DNA of 64,000 bases from Shewanella fidelis ATCC BAA-318. Lineage in GTDB: Bacteria > Pseudomonadota > Gammaproteobacteria > Enterobacterales > Shewanellaceae. The position numbers and the translations under genes were made by a program. Location: assembly GCF_000518605.1 (NCBI RefSeq), contig NZ_KI912462.1, positions 108,528 through 172,527 of the forward strand. The letters run 5' to 3'. A model generated the notes under the pieces. It was not told the origin of the DNA and searched no databases. It saw only the letters and a list, made by a program, of their open reading frames with translations. Numbering within the stretch: the stretch's first letter is position 1; each line of letters begins with the position of its first letter. This document shows, in pieces, positions 24,836 to 33,266 of this stretch.

Positions 24836-25459
24836 CTACCGCTTTAGCTGACACTGATAACTATCACCTAAATATTGCACGCTCGCTTCACCTTGATGCT
24901 CCCAAAACTCAAAATTACGCCCTTGGTATTTTGCACCACTACCACTACGAACATTGGTTGCTAATATTTGCTGCTCAGCAAAGCTAAATACACCAGTCAC
25001 AGGATCTAATTGGGTATAAATCGCTGCCGTTATTGACGGACGCTCACCACATTCGAAAACCACATTGACCGGCGCCTGTAACAAACCACCGCTAATTTGT
25101 AATTCAATCATCCGACTTTGATAATTAGCTAACACACACTGACGTACATCTTGTGACTTCCAGCAATCATTACGACCTTTTATCCAACCTCGCTGCATCG
25201 CTTTAGGTTGCTCAGCGGCTGGAATGTTAACCACCGCTTGTTGATAGATCTCAGCCATTTTTCGATCTAACGCTGCCAACTCAGCGTCGTTGCAAATTAG
25301 TGTTTCAACTTGTCCCTGCGCTTTATTACAATCAAAACTTGGGGATACAACGGCTTGTTGCGAGCTCACCTTTGAATCCATATCAGTCTCTGTGGTTGGC
25401 TCTGTCGTTTGACACGCTGCAAGTAAAACCAAGCAACCACCCAGAATATATTTTTGCAT
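24836..25459 (-). CDS. lipoprotein with LprI-like and MliC-like domains (predicted lysozyme inhibitor)
   Basis: A 207-residue lipoprotein (lipobox LLAAC, Cys16). Residues ~42-115 form an LprI/DUF1311 domain with four cysteines (FDCNKAQGQVETLICND, RNDCWKSQDVRQCVL). Residues ~130-205 resemble MliC: FECGERPSITA, the RSGSGAKYQGRNFEFW loop and a C-terminal QCQL cysteine. In MliC the Ser-Gly-Ser loop enters the C-type lysozyme active site. Both domains occur in periplasmic lysozyme inhibitors, so a two-domain inhibitor anchored in the envelope is likely. ATG 25459 is chosen (AGGGA upstream). Confidence 0.82.
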   Translation of the reverse strand: MQKYILGGCLVLLAACQTTEPTTETDMDSKVSSQQAVVSPSFDCNKAQGQVETLICNDAELAALDRKMAEIYQQAVVNIPAAEQPKAMQRGWIKGRNDCWKSQDVRQCVLANYQSRMIELQISGGLLQAPVNVVFECGERPSITAAIYTQLDPVTGVFSFAEQQILATNVRSGSGAKYQGRNFEFWEHQGEASVQYLGDSYQCQLKR

Positions 25460-25486
25460 CACACTATCCCTAACTATTAACTATCG

Positions 25487-26071
25487 TTACCCACCACATT
25501 CAGACAAATCTAAACCAACAATAGGTAATACTCCCTTTTGGGTCACATTGTTGTCATTGGGGGTAAAGTAATACAAATAGCATTGATCGTTATTAAGATT
25601 ATTACCACGTGGGAAGATCACAAATCCTCTTCCAACAGTGGCAGTCGTTAAGCCTCGACTGGTAAACCAACCTAAACCGCGATTTCGTGCACACCAAACC
25701 GTATCTGAATTATTCTCGGTACAGTTATTAGAGGTAATATAGGTTACCGAATCAAAATCGACTATACGTGAAAAGGTGTTATTCCAGCGCCCATCAGGGT
25801 AATAGCCTCGCACCCGGATATTCTGTCCATTTTCTAAGGTAAAGCGGCTTTGTGCATTATTAAGATTCTCTGGCCGCAATTCGATTTGCGCCGCAACCAA
25901 ATCTCGCGCCGACTTAATACTCGCCTGCATACCTTTAAGCACAGCAACATCGGCATCGGTTCTAAGGTCAATAAACTTAGGTAAGGCCACCACAGCTAAT
26001 ATGCCTAATACAATAATCACAACGACAAGTTCGATTAAGGTAAAACCCTTTACTCTTGCATATTGTGTCAT
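25487..26071 (-). CDS. type IV prepilin-like protein (MSHA/general-secretion pseudopilin type)
   Basis: A 194-residue protein with a class III prepilin leader: short basic leader, then G/FTLIELVVVIIVLGILAVVALPKF with Glu5 of the mature protein, the substrate of a PilD-type prepilin peptidase. The C-terminal globular domain has cysteine pairs (NCTENNSDTVWC; QCYLYYF ... LSEC) that would form disulfides. It is similar in layout to MshA/MshB-type pilins but stands alone, with no pilus assembly genes near. It is separated by 27 bases from the lysozyme-inhibitor gene downstream. Confidence 0.85.
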   Translation of the reverse strand: MTQYARVKGFTLIELVVVIIVLGILAVVALPKFIDLRTDADVAVLKGMQASIKSARDLVAAQIELRPENLNNAQSRFTLENGQNIRVRGYYPDGRWNNTFSRIVDFDSVTYITSNNCTENNSDTVWCARNRGLGWFTSRGLTTATVGRGFVIFPRGNNLNNDQCYLYYFTPNDNNVTQKGVLPIVGLDLSECGG

Positions 26072-26264
26072 GCTTTCTATTCCGCCTTTGTCTTATCAAT
26101 ATGTTGAATAACTAAATCTGATTAATCGCTATTTTATCATTTAAAGATAGCAAGGATTGCTGCTCCATTCTTTTTTCTCTAACTTATCCCTATAAATTTC
26201 ATGATTTCTAAGAGAAAAAGCGCTAATCTCTGATAATTACAACTCTGTAACATAGGATGTCACA

Positions 26265-26810
26265 ATGCGTATCGCTTTAATACTACTGCTATTGCTGAGC
26301 ACAATGTTTGCGCATGCAACCGTGTATAAATGGGTCGATGAAAACGGCAAAGTGCACTTTTCAGATGAACCGATAAAAGACGCAGAAGTTGTTGAGTTTA
26401 AAGAAAACACCCAAAATAATATCAAATTACCCGAAGTCACAGCACTCCCCAGTGCCCCGAGTGAACCCGCAGTCAAAAGCATCGACTATAAAATGAGTAT
26501 TGTCTCTCCGACTGAAGAAGAGACCATTCGCAATAATGAAGGCGACATCACCATTATCACTAACATTAGTCCACAATTAGCCTCTACTCACCAACTCGGT
26601 CTTTTTATGGATGGCAAACAGATGGGGAGTATGCAAACCATAGGTTTGTTCAAACTTACCAATATCGATCGCGGTGAACATAGCTTTGTCGTTAAAGTTT
26701 TTGATAAGAGCGGCAAAAAAATTGCATCAACTCCGACCAGAAAGATATTTCTGCATCGGACAAATTTGAATCAACCTAAATTTATTAGACCACAGCCAAG
26801 AACTAACTAA
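26265..26810 (+). CDS. secreted DUF4124 domain protein
   Basis: A 181-residue protein with a Sec signal (MRIALILLLLLSTMFAHA). Immediately after it comes TVYKWVDENGKVHFSDEP, the typical DUF4124 start, and then a beta-sandwich-like domain (residues ~70-165, SPTEEETIRNNEG ... GEHSFVVKVFDKSGK) resembling Ig-like folds. It is likely periplasmic. DUF4124 proteins are frequent in gammaproteobacteria with no known activity. It sits upstream of ntrBC and separate from it, with NtrC-like sites in between. Confidence 0.82.
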   Translation: MRIALILLLLLSTMFAHATVYKWVDENGKVHFSDEPIKDAEVVEFKENTQNNIKLPEVTALPSAPSEPAVKSIDYKMSIVSPTEEETIRNNEGDITIITNISPQLASTHQLGLFMDGKQMGSMQTIGLFKLTNIDRGEHSFVVKVFDKSGKKIASTPTRKIFLHRTNLNQPKFIRPQPRTN

Positions 26811-26883
26811 TAAAACCCTATAAATAGATAAACTTAGGATTATCTTGATTCAGTCTACATTCCGATGATGTCTAGTTGCAGCT

Positions 26884-26900
26884 TGCACCAACTTGGTGCA
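26884..26900. promoter_or_regulatory. NtrC site A upstream of ntrB (perfect palindrome)
   Basis: TGCACCA-ACT-TGGTGCA is an exact match to the NtrC consensus palindrome, 63 bases before the ntrB start. Confidence 0.88.
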
Positions 26901-26913
26901 CCATAATAGTGCA
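26897..26913. promoter_or_regulatory. NtrC-like site B, overlapping site A
   Basis: TGCACCATAATAGTGCA shares its first four bases with site A and keeps both TGCAC/GTGCA arms. Confidence 0.7.
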
Positions 26914-26924
26914 AGCAACTTAAC

Positions 26925-26940
26925 TGCCCAAACTGGTGCA
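26925..26940. promoter_or_regulatory. NtrC-like site C next to the ntrB start
   Basis: TGCCCAAACTGGTGCA is one base short of consensus spacing with a good right arm. It ends 22 bases before the ntrB ATG and likely overlaps the promoter, so it suits repression. Confidence 0.6.
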
Positions 26941-26962
26941 TACGCATTTTTCGGAGTAACTG

Positions 26963-28003
26963 ATGGATACAAATTTACTGCTCAACCATCTGGTAACAGC
27001 GGTGCTGGTGATTAATGAAGAGCTTGAATTACTCTATGTTAATGCCGCCACTGAGCAGCTGTTTGGCGTTGGCAGCAGCCGCTTAACCGAACAATCTTTA
27101 CCTGAATATTACCAGTTACTTGGCGTAGAGCCGCAGGTGCTCAAAGCGGCCATTCGTGATGGACAAGGCCTAAGCATCAATACTGTCCCCTTAGTTACCA
27201 TCGACGGCCAACAACACACAGTCGATGTCACTTTGACCCCGCTGGAAAACGAACAAAACCTCGCCCTGATTGAGCTGCGCCAAGTCGATCAACAACGGCG
27301 CATTCATCAGCAATTAACTCAAGATGCTCAGCAGCAAGCAGCACAATATTTAGTGCGCAATCTAGCCCACGAGATCAAAAACCCACTCGGGGGGCTGCGC
27401 GGCGCAGCGCAATTATTGTCACGTGAGCTAAAAGAGCCTGAGCTGAACGAATTTACCGATCTTATTATCGAACAAGCTGACCGTTTGCGTAGTTTGGTGG
27501 ATCGTTTACTTGGGCCACAGAAGCCGACACAACATAGCTTGTACAATATCCATGAAGTGATCCAAAAAGTGGTCAAACTGGTCAATGTTACCTTGCCAGC
27601 CAATATCTTATTAACCCAAGATTACGACCCCTCGATCCCAGATATTGAGATGGATCCCGACCAATTACAGCAAGCGATTTTAAATATTGTGCAAAACGCC
27701 ATTCAAGCTCTTGAGCCTGTTGGCGGTAACATTCGTTTAAAAACCCGCACCCAACATCAAATCACTATCGGTACTAAACGCCACAAATTAGTATTGATGT
27801 TATCAGTGATTGACGATGGCCCCGGTATTGCTCCAGAGCTAATGGACACCCTGTTTTATCCTATGGTGACCAGCCGTGAGCAAGGCTCAGGGCTTGGCTT
27901 ATCAATTGCGCATAACTTTGCCAGACTCCATGGCGGCCGCATTGAATGCGACTCAACTGTCGGCCATACCGAATTTACCATTACCTTACCCATCAATAGT
28001 TAA
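26963..28003 (+). CDS. glnL: nitrogen-regulation sensor kinase NtrB
   Basis: A 346-residue soluble sensor kinase. It has a PAS domain (residues ~10-110), the phospho-accepting His136 in VRNLAHEIKNPLGG, the N box NIVQNAIQA, the G1 box DDGPGI and G2 GSGLGLSIA. It phosphorylates or dephosphorylates NtrC under control of PII protein in the cytoplasm. The order and 17-base gap to ntrC show an operon. CGGAG lies 7 bases before the ATG. Three NtrC-like sites upstream indicate autoregulation. glnA is about 11.5 kb away rather than adjacent as in enterics. Confidence 0.95.
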   Translation: MDTNLLLNHLVTAVLVINEELELLYVNAATEQLFGVGSSRLTEQSLPEYYQLLGVEPQVLKAAIRDGQGLSINTVPLVTIDGQQHTVDVTLTPLENEQNLALIELRQVDQQRRIHQQLTQDAQQQAAQYLVRNLAHEIKNPLGGLRGAAQLLSRELKEPELNEFTDLIIEQADRLRSLVDRLLGPQKPTQHSLYNIHEVIQKVVKLVNVTLPANILLTQDYDPSIPDIEMDPDQLQQAILNIVQNAIQALEPVGGNIRLKTRTQHQITIGTKRHKLVLMLSVIDDGPGIAPELMDTLFYPMVTSREQGSGLGLSIAHNFARLHGGRIECDSTVGHTEFTITLPINS

Positions 28004-28020
28004 TAAGAGGAATACACTCA

Positions 28021-29427
28021 ATGACTGAACAAGTTTGGATCCTCGACGACGATAGCTCGATCCGTTGGGTATTAGAAAGAGCACTACAAAGTGCCAAATT
28101 TAGCTGCGCTAGTTTTGCGGCAGCTGAGTCATTATGGGAAGCCCTAGAAATGGCGCAGCCACAGGTAATCGTGTCGGATATTCGTATGCCGGGCACTGAT
28201 GGCCTCACTTTGCTAGAACGGCTGCAAAATCACTACCCGCATATTCCTGTGATCATCATGACCGCCCACTCAGATCTTGATAGTGCAGTCAGTGCCTACC
28301 AAGCAGGGGCATTTGAGTATTTGCCTAAGCCGTTCGATATCGACGAAGCTATCTCTCTCGTTGAGCGAGCGCTGACTCACGCCAAAGAACAATCATCCAG
28401 TGCAACTGTAAGCGAACCTCTGGTTGCTACTCCAGAGATCATTGGTGAAGCCCCAGCGATGCAAGAGGTGTTTCGCGCCATTGGTCGTCTGTCGCGCTCA
28501 TCAATCAGTGTATTGATTAATGGCCAGTCAGGTACAGGTAAAGAGTTAGTCGCTAGCGCACTGCATAAGCATAGCCCTCGTAAAGACAAACCATTTATCG
28601 CTATTAACATGGCTGCGATCCCTAAAGATCTGATTGAGTCAGAACTGTTTGGCCATGAAAAGGGGGCATTCACAGGAGCTGCGAGTGTACGTCAAGGCCG
28701 CTTCGAGCAAGCCAATGGTGGGACGCTATTTTTAGATGAAATAGGCGATATGCCACTTGATGTACAAACTCGCCTATTAAGGGTATTGGCTGATGGTCAG
28801 TTTTACCGCGTCGGCGGCCACTCACCAGTTCAGGTCGATGTACGTATTATTGCTGCAACTCATCAAGATCTAGAGCAACTGGTACATGATGGCGATTTTC
28901 GTGAAGATCTATTTCACCGCCTCAACGTTATCCGAGTACACTTGCCACCGCTATCGCAGCGCCGCGAAGATATTCCACAGCTAGCACGCCACTTTTTAAT
29001 GATTGCAGCTAAAGAGATCGCAGTTGAGCCCAAAGTACTCACCAAAGAAACCGCCAACAAATTATCGCAACTACCATGGCCGGGCAACGTTCGTCAGCTT
29101 GAAAACACCTGTCGCTGGCTAACAGTAATGGCCTCAGGCCAAGAGATCTTGCCACTGGATTTGCCGCCTGAGTTACTGCAAGAGCCTAAAGTTAACAGCA
29201 AAGCTACTGATAGCAATGACTGGCAAGATGCCCTAAGACTGTTTATCGACCAACGCTTAACCGAGGGAAACAGCGATTTACTCACCGAAGTACAGCCGGC
29301 ATTTGAGCGTATTTTATTAGAAACAGCCCTTAAACATACTAACGGCCATAAACAAGAGGCTGCTAAACGTTTAGGCTGGGGACGTAATACCTTAACCCGT
29401 AAACTCAAAGAGCTTGAGATGGATTAA
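28021..29427 (+). CDS. glnG: nitrogen-regulation response regulator NtrC
   Basis: A 468-residue sigma-54 activator. The receiver domain has Asp53 in VSDIRMPGTDG. The AAA+ domain has Walker A GQSGTGKE, the sigma-54-contacting GAFTGA loop and Walker B GGTLFLDEIGD. A Fis-type HTH lies at the C-terminus (HKQEAAKRLGWGRNTLTRKL). When phosphorylated by NtrB it drives sigma-54 promoters such as that of glnA. Length and domain order match the family exactly. It ends 5 bases before a strong terminator. Confidence 0.96.
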   Translation: MTEQVWILDDDSSIRWVLERALQSAKFSCASFAAAESLWEALEMAQPQVIVSDIRMPGTDGLTLLERLQNHYPHIPVIIMTAHSDLDSAVSAYQAGAFEYLPKPFDIDEAISLVERALTHAKEQSSSATVSEPLVATPEIIGEAPAMQEVFRAIGRLSRSSISVLINGQSGTGKELVASALHKHSPRKDKPFIAINMAAIPKDLIESELFGHEKGAFTGAASVRQGRFEQANGGTLFLDEIGDMPLDVQTRLLRVLADGQFYRVGGHSPVQVDVRIIAATHQDLEQLVHDGDFREDLFHRLNVIRVHLPPLSQRREDIPQLARHFLMIAAKEIAVEPKVLTKETANKLSQLPWPGNVRQLENTCRWLTVMASGQEILPLDLPPELLQEPKVNSKATDSNDWQDALRLFIDQRLTEGNSDLLTEVQPAFERILLETALKHTNGHKQEAAKRLGWGRNTLTRKLKELEMD

Positions 29428-29432
29428 AATGC

Positions 29433-29462
29433 AAAAAGGATATCCAGTGGATATCCTTTTTT
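29433..29462. terminator. bidirectional terminator after ntrC
   Basis: Perfect 13-base stem AAAAAGGATATCC / GGATATCCTTTTT with a 3-base loop and a T-run. Confidence 0.93.
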
Positions 29463-29463
29463 G

Positions 29464-29476
29464 TACTGATTAGTAT
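29464..29476. repeat. dispersed palindromic motif (copy)
   Basis: TACTGATTAGTAT, a one-mismatch copy of the right terminal repeat of the MITE-like element. Confidence 0.65.
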
Positions 29477-30345
29477 TACACTGGGTCTTGGTGAATAATC
29501 ACTTCGGCGTCCGTAAACTCCGCTCTAACCCTTTCGGAAGTCGCAACCGCTATCTTATGCGCTTGATGCAAACTCAAGTCACCATCAAGCTCTAAATGGA
29601 ACTGGATAAACATGGTTTTACCTGACTCTCGTGTACGTAAATCATGAATACCTTTTACCTGCGGATCTTGCTCTGCAATCTCAGTGATTTTAGCCCGAGT
29701 CTCGTCATCTAGTTCTCTATCCAGTAACGATTGCACCGACCGATAAGCTAAGCCTATCGCTTGCTGACCAATATAGAGCGCAATTAATAGTGCAAATAAA
29801 CCATCTGCCCACCACCAGCCATATTGCGCTAGCACTAACGCAAGCAGCACCGCAGCATTTAAAAATAGGTCCGATTTATAATGCAATGAATCTGCTTCAA
29901 CTACGGTACTTGATGTCGCTGCGAGAGCGCGTTTTTGCAACATCACTAAGGCAAATGTCAGCACAATAGCAATCGCAGAGACCACCACACCTAAAGTGGC
30001 GTGCTTCACTTCAACTGGATTAATTAAACGCTCGCTACCGTGGAAAAATAATAAGAAAGCCGAGCCTAAGATAAACGCAGATTGCGCTAACGCGGCCAAG
30101 GGTTCTGCTTTGCCGTGACCGTATCTATGGTCATTATCTGCAGGCACAATCGCATAGCGAATCGCAATAAAGTTAACAATAGAAGCTAAAGCATCGGCGA
30201 AGGAGTCAGTTAACGACGCCAACATACTCGCAGAGCCAGAATACATCCAAGCAGCAAGTTTGATGATAATAAGGGTTAAGGCTGTCACAACCGCAGCGCG
30301 GCTTGCCAGCTTAACCCAAAAATCGTATTGGGAAGTGTCATTCAT
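29476..30345 (-). CDS. fieF: cation diffusion facilitator, FieF-type
   Basis: A 289-residue CDF exporter with six membrane segments and a cytoplasmic ferredoxin-like C-terminal domain. The transport site is seen in DSFADALAS (helix 2) and DSLHYKSDLFLNAAVLLALV (helix 5, HxxxD). A further zinc-binding site is suggested by the DNDHRYGHGKAEP loop typical of FieF. It expels Fe(II)/Zn(II) against protons at the inner membrane. It lies between ntrC and the cpx genes. The family assignment is certain; the metal preference is inferred from similarity to E. coli FieF. Confidence 0.9.
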   Translation of the reverse strand: MNDTSQYDFWVKLASRAAVVTALTLIIIKLAAWMYSGSASMLASLTDSFADALASIVNFIAIRYAIVPADNDHRYGHGKAEPLAALAQSAFILGSAFLLFFHGSERLINPVEVKHATLGVVVSAIAIVLTFALVMLQKRALAATSSTVVEADSLHYKSDLFLNAAVLLALVLAQYGWWWADGLFALLIALYIGQQAIGLAYRSVQSLLDRELDDETRAKITEIAEQDPQVKGIHDLRTRESGKTMFIQFHLELDGDLSLHQAHKIAVATSERVRAEFTDAEVIIHQDPV

Positions 30346-30479
30346 AAAATCTGTTTACTAAATAAAGTAAGGGAAGCACAGATCTTAAGTTTATAACAAC
30401 TTGAGTAAAAATCGGGTGATTTCCCTCAAGTAACGACCAATCGACTTAATAGAAAAATCCTATTAAGTCAGCTTAGCCC

Positions 30480-30959
30480 TTATCTTTTATGGTGCTTAGC
30501 AAAACGCTTTTGAAACTTTTCTTGCTGCTCTGGAGTGAGCAATTGATAAGCTTGATTTTGCAGCTTTAACATATCAACCGCTTTTTGCTGACGCGCTTCT
30601 TGCTTTGCTGCTAATGCTTGTCTTACTGCATCTTCACTAAAGTTAGTAGTAGTGATGAACTCTAGCATTTGTGCTTTTTGTGCCGCACGTTCCTCTTTAG
30701 AAGGACGGTTTTGCTTCATTTCATCACGGTAAGCAGTAAATAGCGCTTTCATTTCTGTTTTCTGCTCGTCCGTTAGATCTAAGCCACGGAACATCTTACG
30801 TAAGTCATGGTGACCGCCATGCTTACCTTTCATATGATGGTACCCTTGCTTGCCATCACGTGAACCATAGTTATCGTCACCAGCGTGAACGCCAGCAGTT
30901 AATAGTGCAGTACTGGCAACAACGGCAAGCAAGCCTGCTTTAAGTGTGTTCTTTTTCAT
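30480..30959 (-). CDS. cpxP: CpxP/Spy-family periplasmic protein
   Basis: A 159-residue protein with a Sec signal (cleavage near HAG, residue ~27) and two LTxxQ motifs, LTDEQKTEMKALF and LTPEQQEKFQKRF, the mark of CpxP/Spy chaperones. The mature N-terminus is His/Gly/Lys-rich (HHMKGKHGGHHD), which could bind metal. It is transcribed divergently from cpxRA with an exact CpxR box between. In the classical system CpxP is induced by CpxR and dampens CpxA, binding misfolded periplasmic proteins. Confidence 0.9.
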   Translation of the reverse strand: MKKNTLKAGLLAVVASTALLTAGVHAGDDNYGSRDGKQGYHHMKGKHGGHHDLRKMFRGLDLTDEQKTEMKALFTAYRDEMKQNRPSKEERAAQKAQMLEFITTTNFSEDAVRQALAAKQEARQQKAVDMLKLQNQAYQLLTPEQQEKFQKRFAKHHKR

Positions 30960-31053
30960 CTTGGTAGCCTCAATTAAATGTGCCTAGCCCTGCTAAGCTT
31001 GTTTTGACGGTTACAAGTGTAGCCAGTCCAATGTAAGCTAGGGTTTATTTAGC

Positions 31054-31068
31054 GTAAAGCTCTGTAAA
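31054..31068. promoter_or_regulatory. CpxR box
   Basis: GTAAA-GCTCT-GTAAA is an exact match to the CpxR consensus GTAAA-N5-GTAAA. It sits 95 bases upstream of cpxP and about 135 upstream of cpxR, so it can serve both. Confidence 0.88.
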
Positions 31069-31179
31069 GCAGTTTAAATATTGGCCGTGTATGCCAGACA
31101 ACCGAATCTTTACGTAGCATTACACTCCTTAACTGCAATTGACATCAAACAAGGTATACTCGCCTTAGTAAGAGTAATA

Positions 31180-31192
31180 ATACCAATCAGTA
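31180..31192. repeat. dispersed palindromic motif (copy)
   Basis: ATACCAATCAGTA, identical to the terminal repeat of the MITE-like element. It sits 12 bases before the cpxR start and so lies in the 5' leader. Confidence 0.7.
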
Positions 31193-31204
31193 GAAAGGGT
31201 ATAT

Positions 31205-31888
31205 ATGAGCCGTATATTATTGATAGATGATGACTTAGGTCTATCTGAGCTGCTTGCACAGCTACTAGAGTTAGAAGGTTTTCAACTGACATTAGCCCAC
31301 GATGGCCAGTCAGGGCTAGATCTTGCGCTCGAGCAAGCATTCGACCTTATTTTACTCGATGTTATGCTACCTAAACTCAATGGCTTTGAAGTACTGCGAG
31401 CATTACGCAGTAAGAAACAAACGCCGGTACTGATGCTCACTGCACGTGGTGATGAAATTGACCGTGTGGTTGGCTTAGAAATTGGTGCAGACGACTACTT
31501 ACCTAAACCATTTAATGATCGCGAACTCGTGGCTCGCATCCGTGCGATTATTCGTCGTACCCATGTGCAAGCAACCGAAACGCCCCAGCCAACTCATCAA
31601 TACGGCGATATCAATTTAGATCCAGGTCGACAAGAGGTTCATTGCCAAGATCAACTGATCATTCTGACAGGAACTGAGTTCAGCTTACTGTTTGAGCTGG
31701 TTAAAAATGCCGGTGAATTAGCGACAAAAGAAGAGTTAAGCGAAAAAGTACTCGGCAAGAAACTGATGCCTTTTGATCGTAGCTTAGATATGCACTTGTC
31801 TAATTTACGTAAGAAGATGCCTGAGCGCAGTGATGGACGCCCAAGGGTAAAAACCATCCGTGGTAAAGGCTATATTTGGTTACCTTAG
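31205..31888 (+). CDS. cpxR: envelope-stress response regulator CpxR
   Basis: A 227-residue OmpR-family regulator. The receiver domain has DDD near the N-terminus, phospho-acceptor Asp52 in LLDVMLPKLNG and Lys in YLPKPF. The winged-helix DNA-binding domain ends with RVKTIRGKGYIW, and FDRSLDMHLSNLRKKM is the recognition-helix region characteristic of CpxR. It is directly followed by cpxA without a gap. A CpxR box lies in the divergent promoter region toward cpxP. Confidence 0.94.
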   Translation: MSRILLIDDDLGLSELLAQLLELEGFQLTLAHDGQSGLDLALEQAFDLILLDVMLPKLNGFEVLRALRSKKQTPVLMLTARGDEIDRVVGLEIGADDYLPKPFNDRELVARIRAIIRRTHVQATETPQPTHQYGDINLDPGRQEVHCQDQLIILTGTEFSLLFELVKNAGELATKEELSEKVLGKKLMPFDRSLDMHLSNLRKKMPERSDGRPRVKTIRGKGYIWLP

Positions 31889-33259
31889 ATGCAACTAAGA
31901 AAAACCCCAAACAACATATTTGTTAAGCTGCTACTGGGCTTTTGGCTCTGTAGTTCGTTGATCATTGCATTAATTGGCCTACTGCCATTGATGCAGCAAA
32001 ACCACGATCAATCTGCGATCCCTGAACCACTTGAGCGCTTATTAGCAAAAAGCGCCAAACGGATCAGCCAAAATCCGCAAATTTTAGACTCTGACAAGCT
32101 CAAACATTGGAGTCGATTTAAAGAGTTTAAAGGCCGACCAGCGCGCATTTACTTAGTTGATGAATACGGTAAAGTGCTCAATAGCCATAAATCGTCACGC
32201 TCATTAAGACGCTTTATGTTGCTGGCAGATGAAGCCGGTGAACCAATTAAACACCAATTTAGAGATGAGCTGATATTCGGCCCTTATAACTTTACTGCAA
32301 ACGGTAAAAATTACAGTTTATTTGGCCGCTTACCAGAGCATCATCCGCGACCTTGGTTCTTCTTTTTTATCGACAATAAGCTGTTAACACTCAGCATCGC
32401 CATTCTGCTATCAGGCTTATTGTGTGGCTTATTTGCATGGCATTTAGGTAAACCTCTGCGCTCATTAAAACGCAGTGCCGATGCCCTAGCGGATGGAGAT
32501 TTAAGTAGCCGAGTCGATATGGCAACAGTGAAGCGCAATGACGAAATTGGCCAATTAGCTCAAGCCTTTAACGGCATGGCTGATTCGGTAGAAGATATGG
32601 TTAAGAGCCAGCAACGACTGATTAGCGATATTTCCCATGAACTGCGTACCCCACTGACTCGACTAAAACTGTCATTAGCATTAAGCCGTAAAAAGGGTCA
32701 CGCAACCCCTGAAACAGAGCGGATTGAATATGAAGCCGATCAACTGGAACAGATGATTGCCGAACTGTTAGAACTGTCTAGGGTTAAGCTCAATGCTAAT
32801 GATAACAAGCCAAGTTTAGAACTAGCGGAAACCTTAAGCCAAGTGCTCGATGACGCTGAGTTTGAAGCCCAACAACAGCAAAAACAGCTGCATATTGATA
32901 TCGATGAATCGATTATTTTGCCACTGTATCCGCGACCTTTATGTCGTGCAGTAGAAAACTTGCTACGCAATGCAATTCGATACGCTGAAAGCCAAGTCTC
33001 TATTCAGGCAATAAAATTAGCTGACAGTGTGCAGATAGAGATCATTGACGACGGCCCGGGCATAGAGAATGAAGCCGATCTCGAAGCGATTTTTAAGCCT
33101 TTTTATCGACCACAAACAGCGCGCGAGCGTGAATCTGGCGGCTGGGGCTTAGGACTTGCCATTGCCAAAGCGGCCATACAGGCTCACCAAGGTAAAATTG
33201 TCGCTAACAACAACCGTCCGACAGGCCTAAAAATTACCATTAGCCTGCCGTTACAGTAA
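31889..33259 (+). CDS. cpxA: envelope-stress sensor kinase CpxA
   Basis: A 456-residue inner-membrane histidine kinase. It has two membrane segments (residues ~10-32 and ~165-188) enclosing a periplasmic sensor domain, a HAMP linker (KPLRSLKRSADALADGDLSSR), the phospho-accepting His in SDISHELRTPLTRLKL (residue ~252) and the ATP-binding boxes NLLRNAIRYA, DDGPGI and GGWGLGLAI. It starts right after the cpxR stop and is co-transcribed. It phosphorylates CpxR on periplasmic folding stress. Confidence 0.94.
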   Translation: MQLRKTPNNIFVKLLLGFWLCSSLIIALIGLLPLMQQNHDQSAIPEPLERLLAKSAKRISQNPQILDSDKLKHWSRFKEFKGRPARIYLVDEYGKVLNSHKSSRSLRRFMLLADEAGEPIKHQFRDELIFGPYNFTANGKNYSLFGRLPEHHPRPWFFFFIDNKLLTLSIAILLSGLLCGLFAWHLGKPLRSLKRSADALADGDLSSRVDMATVKRNDEIGQLAQAFNGMADSVEDMVKSQQRLISDISHELRTPLTRLKLSLALSRKKGHATPETERIEYEADQLEQMIAELLELSRVKLNANDNKPSLELAETLSQVLDDAEFEAQQQQKQLHIDIDESIILPLYPRPLCRAVENLLRNAIRYAESQVSIQAIKLADSVQIEIIDDGPGIENEADLEAIFKPFYRPQTARERESGGWGLGLAIAKAAIQAHQGKIVANNNRPTGLKITISLPLQ

Positions 33260-33266
33260 CAATCAC

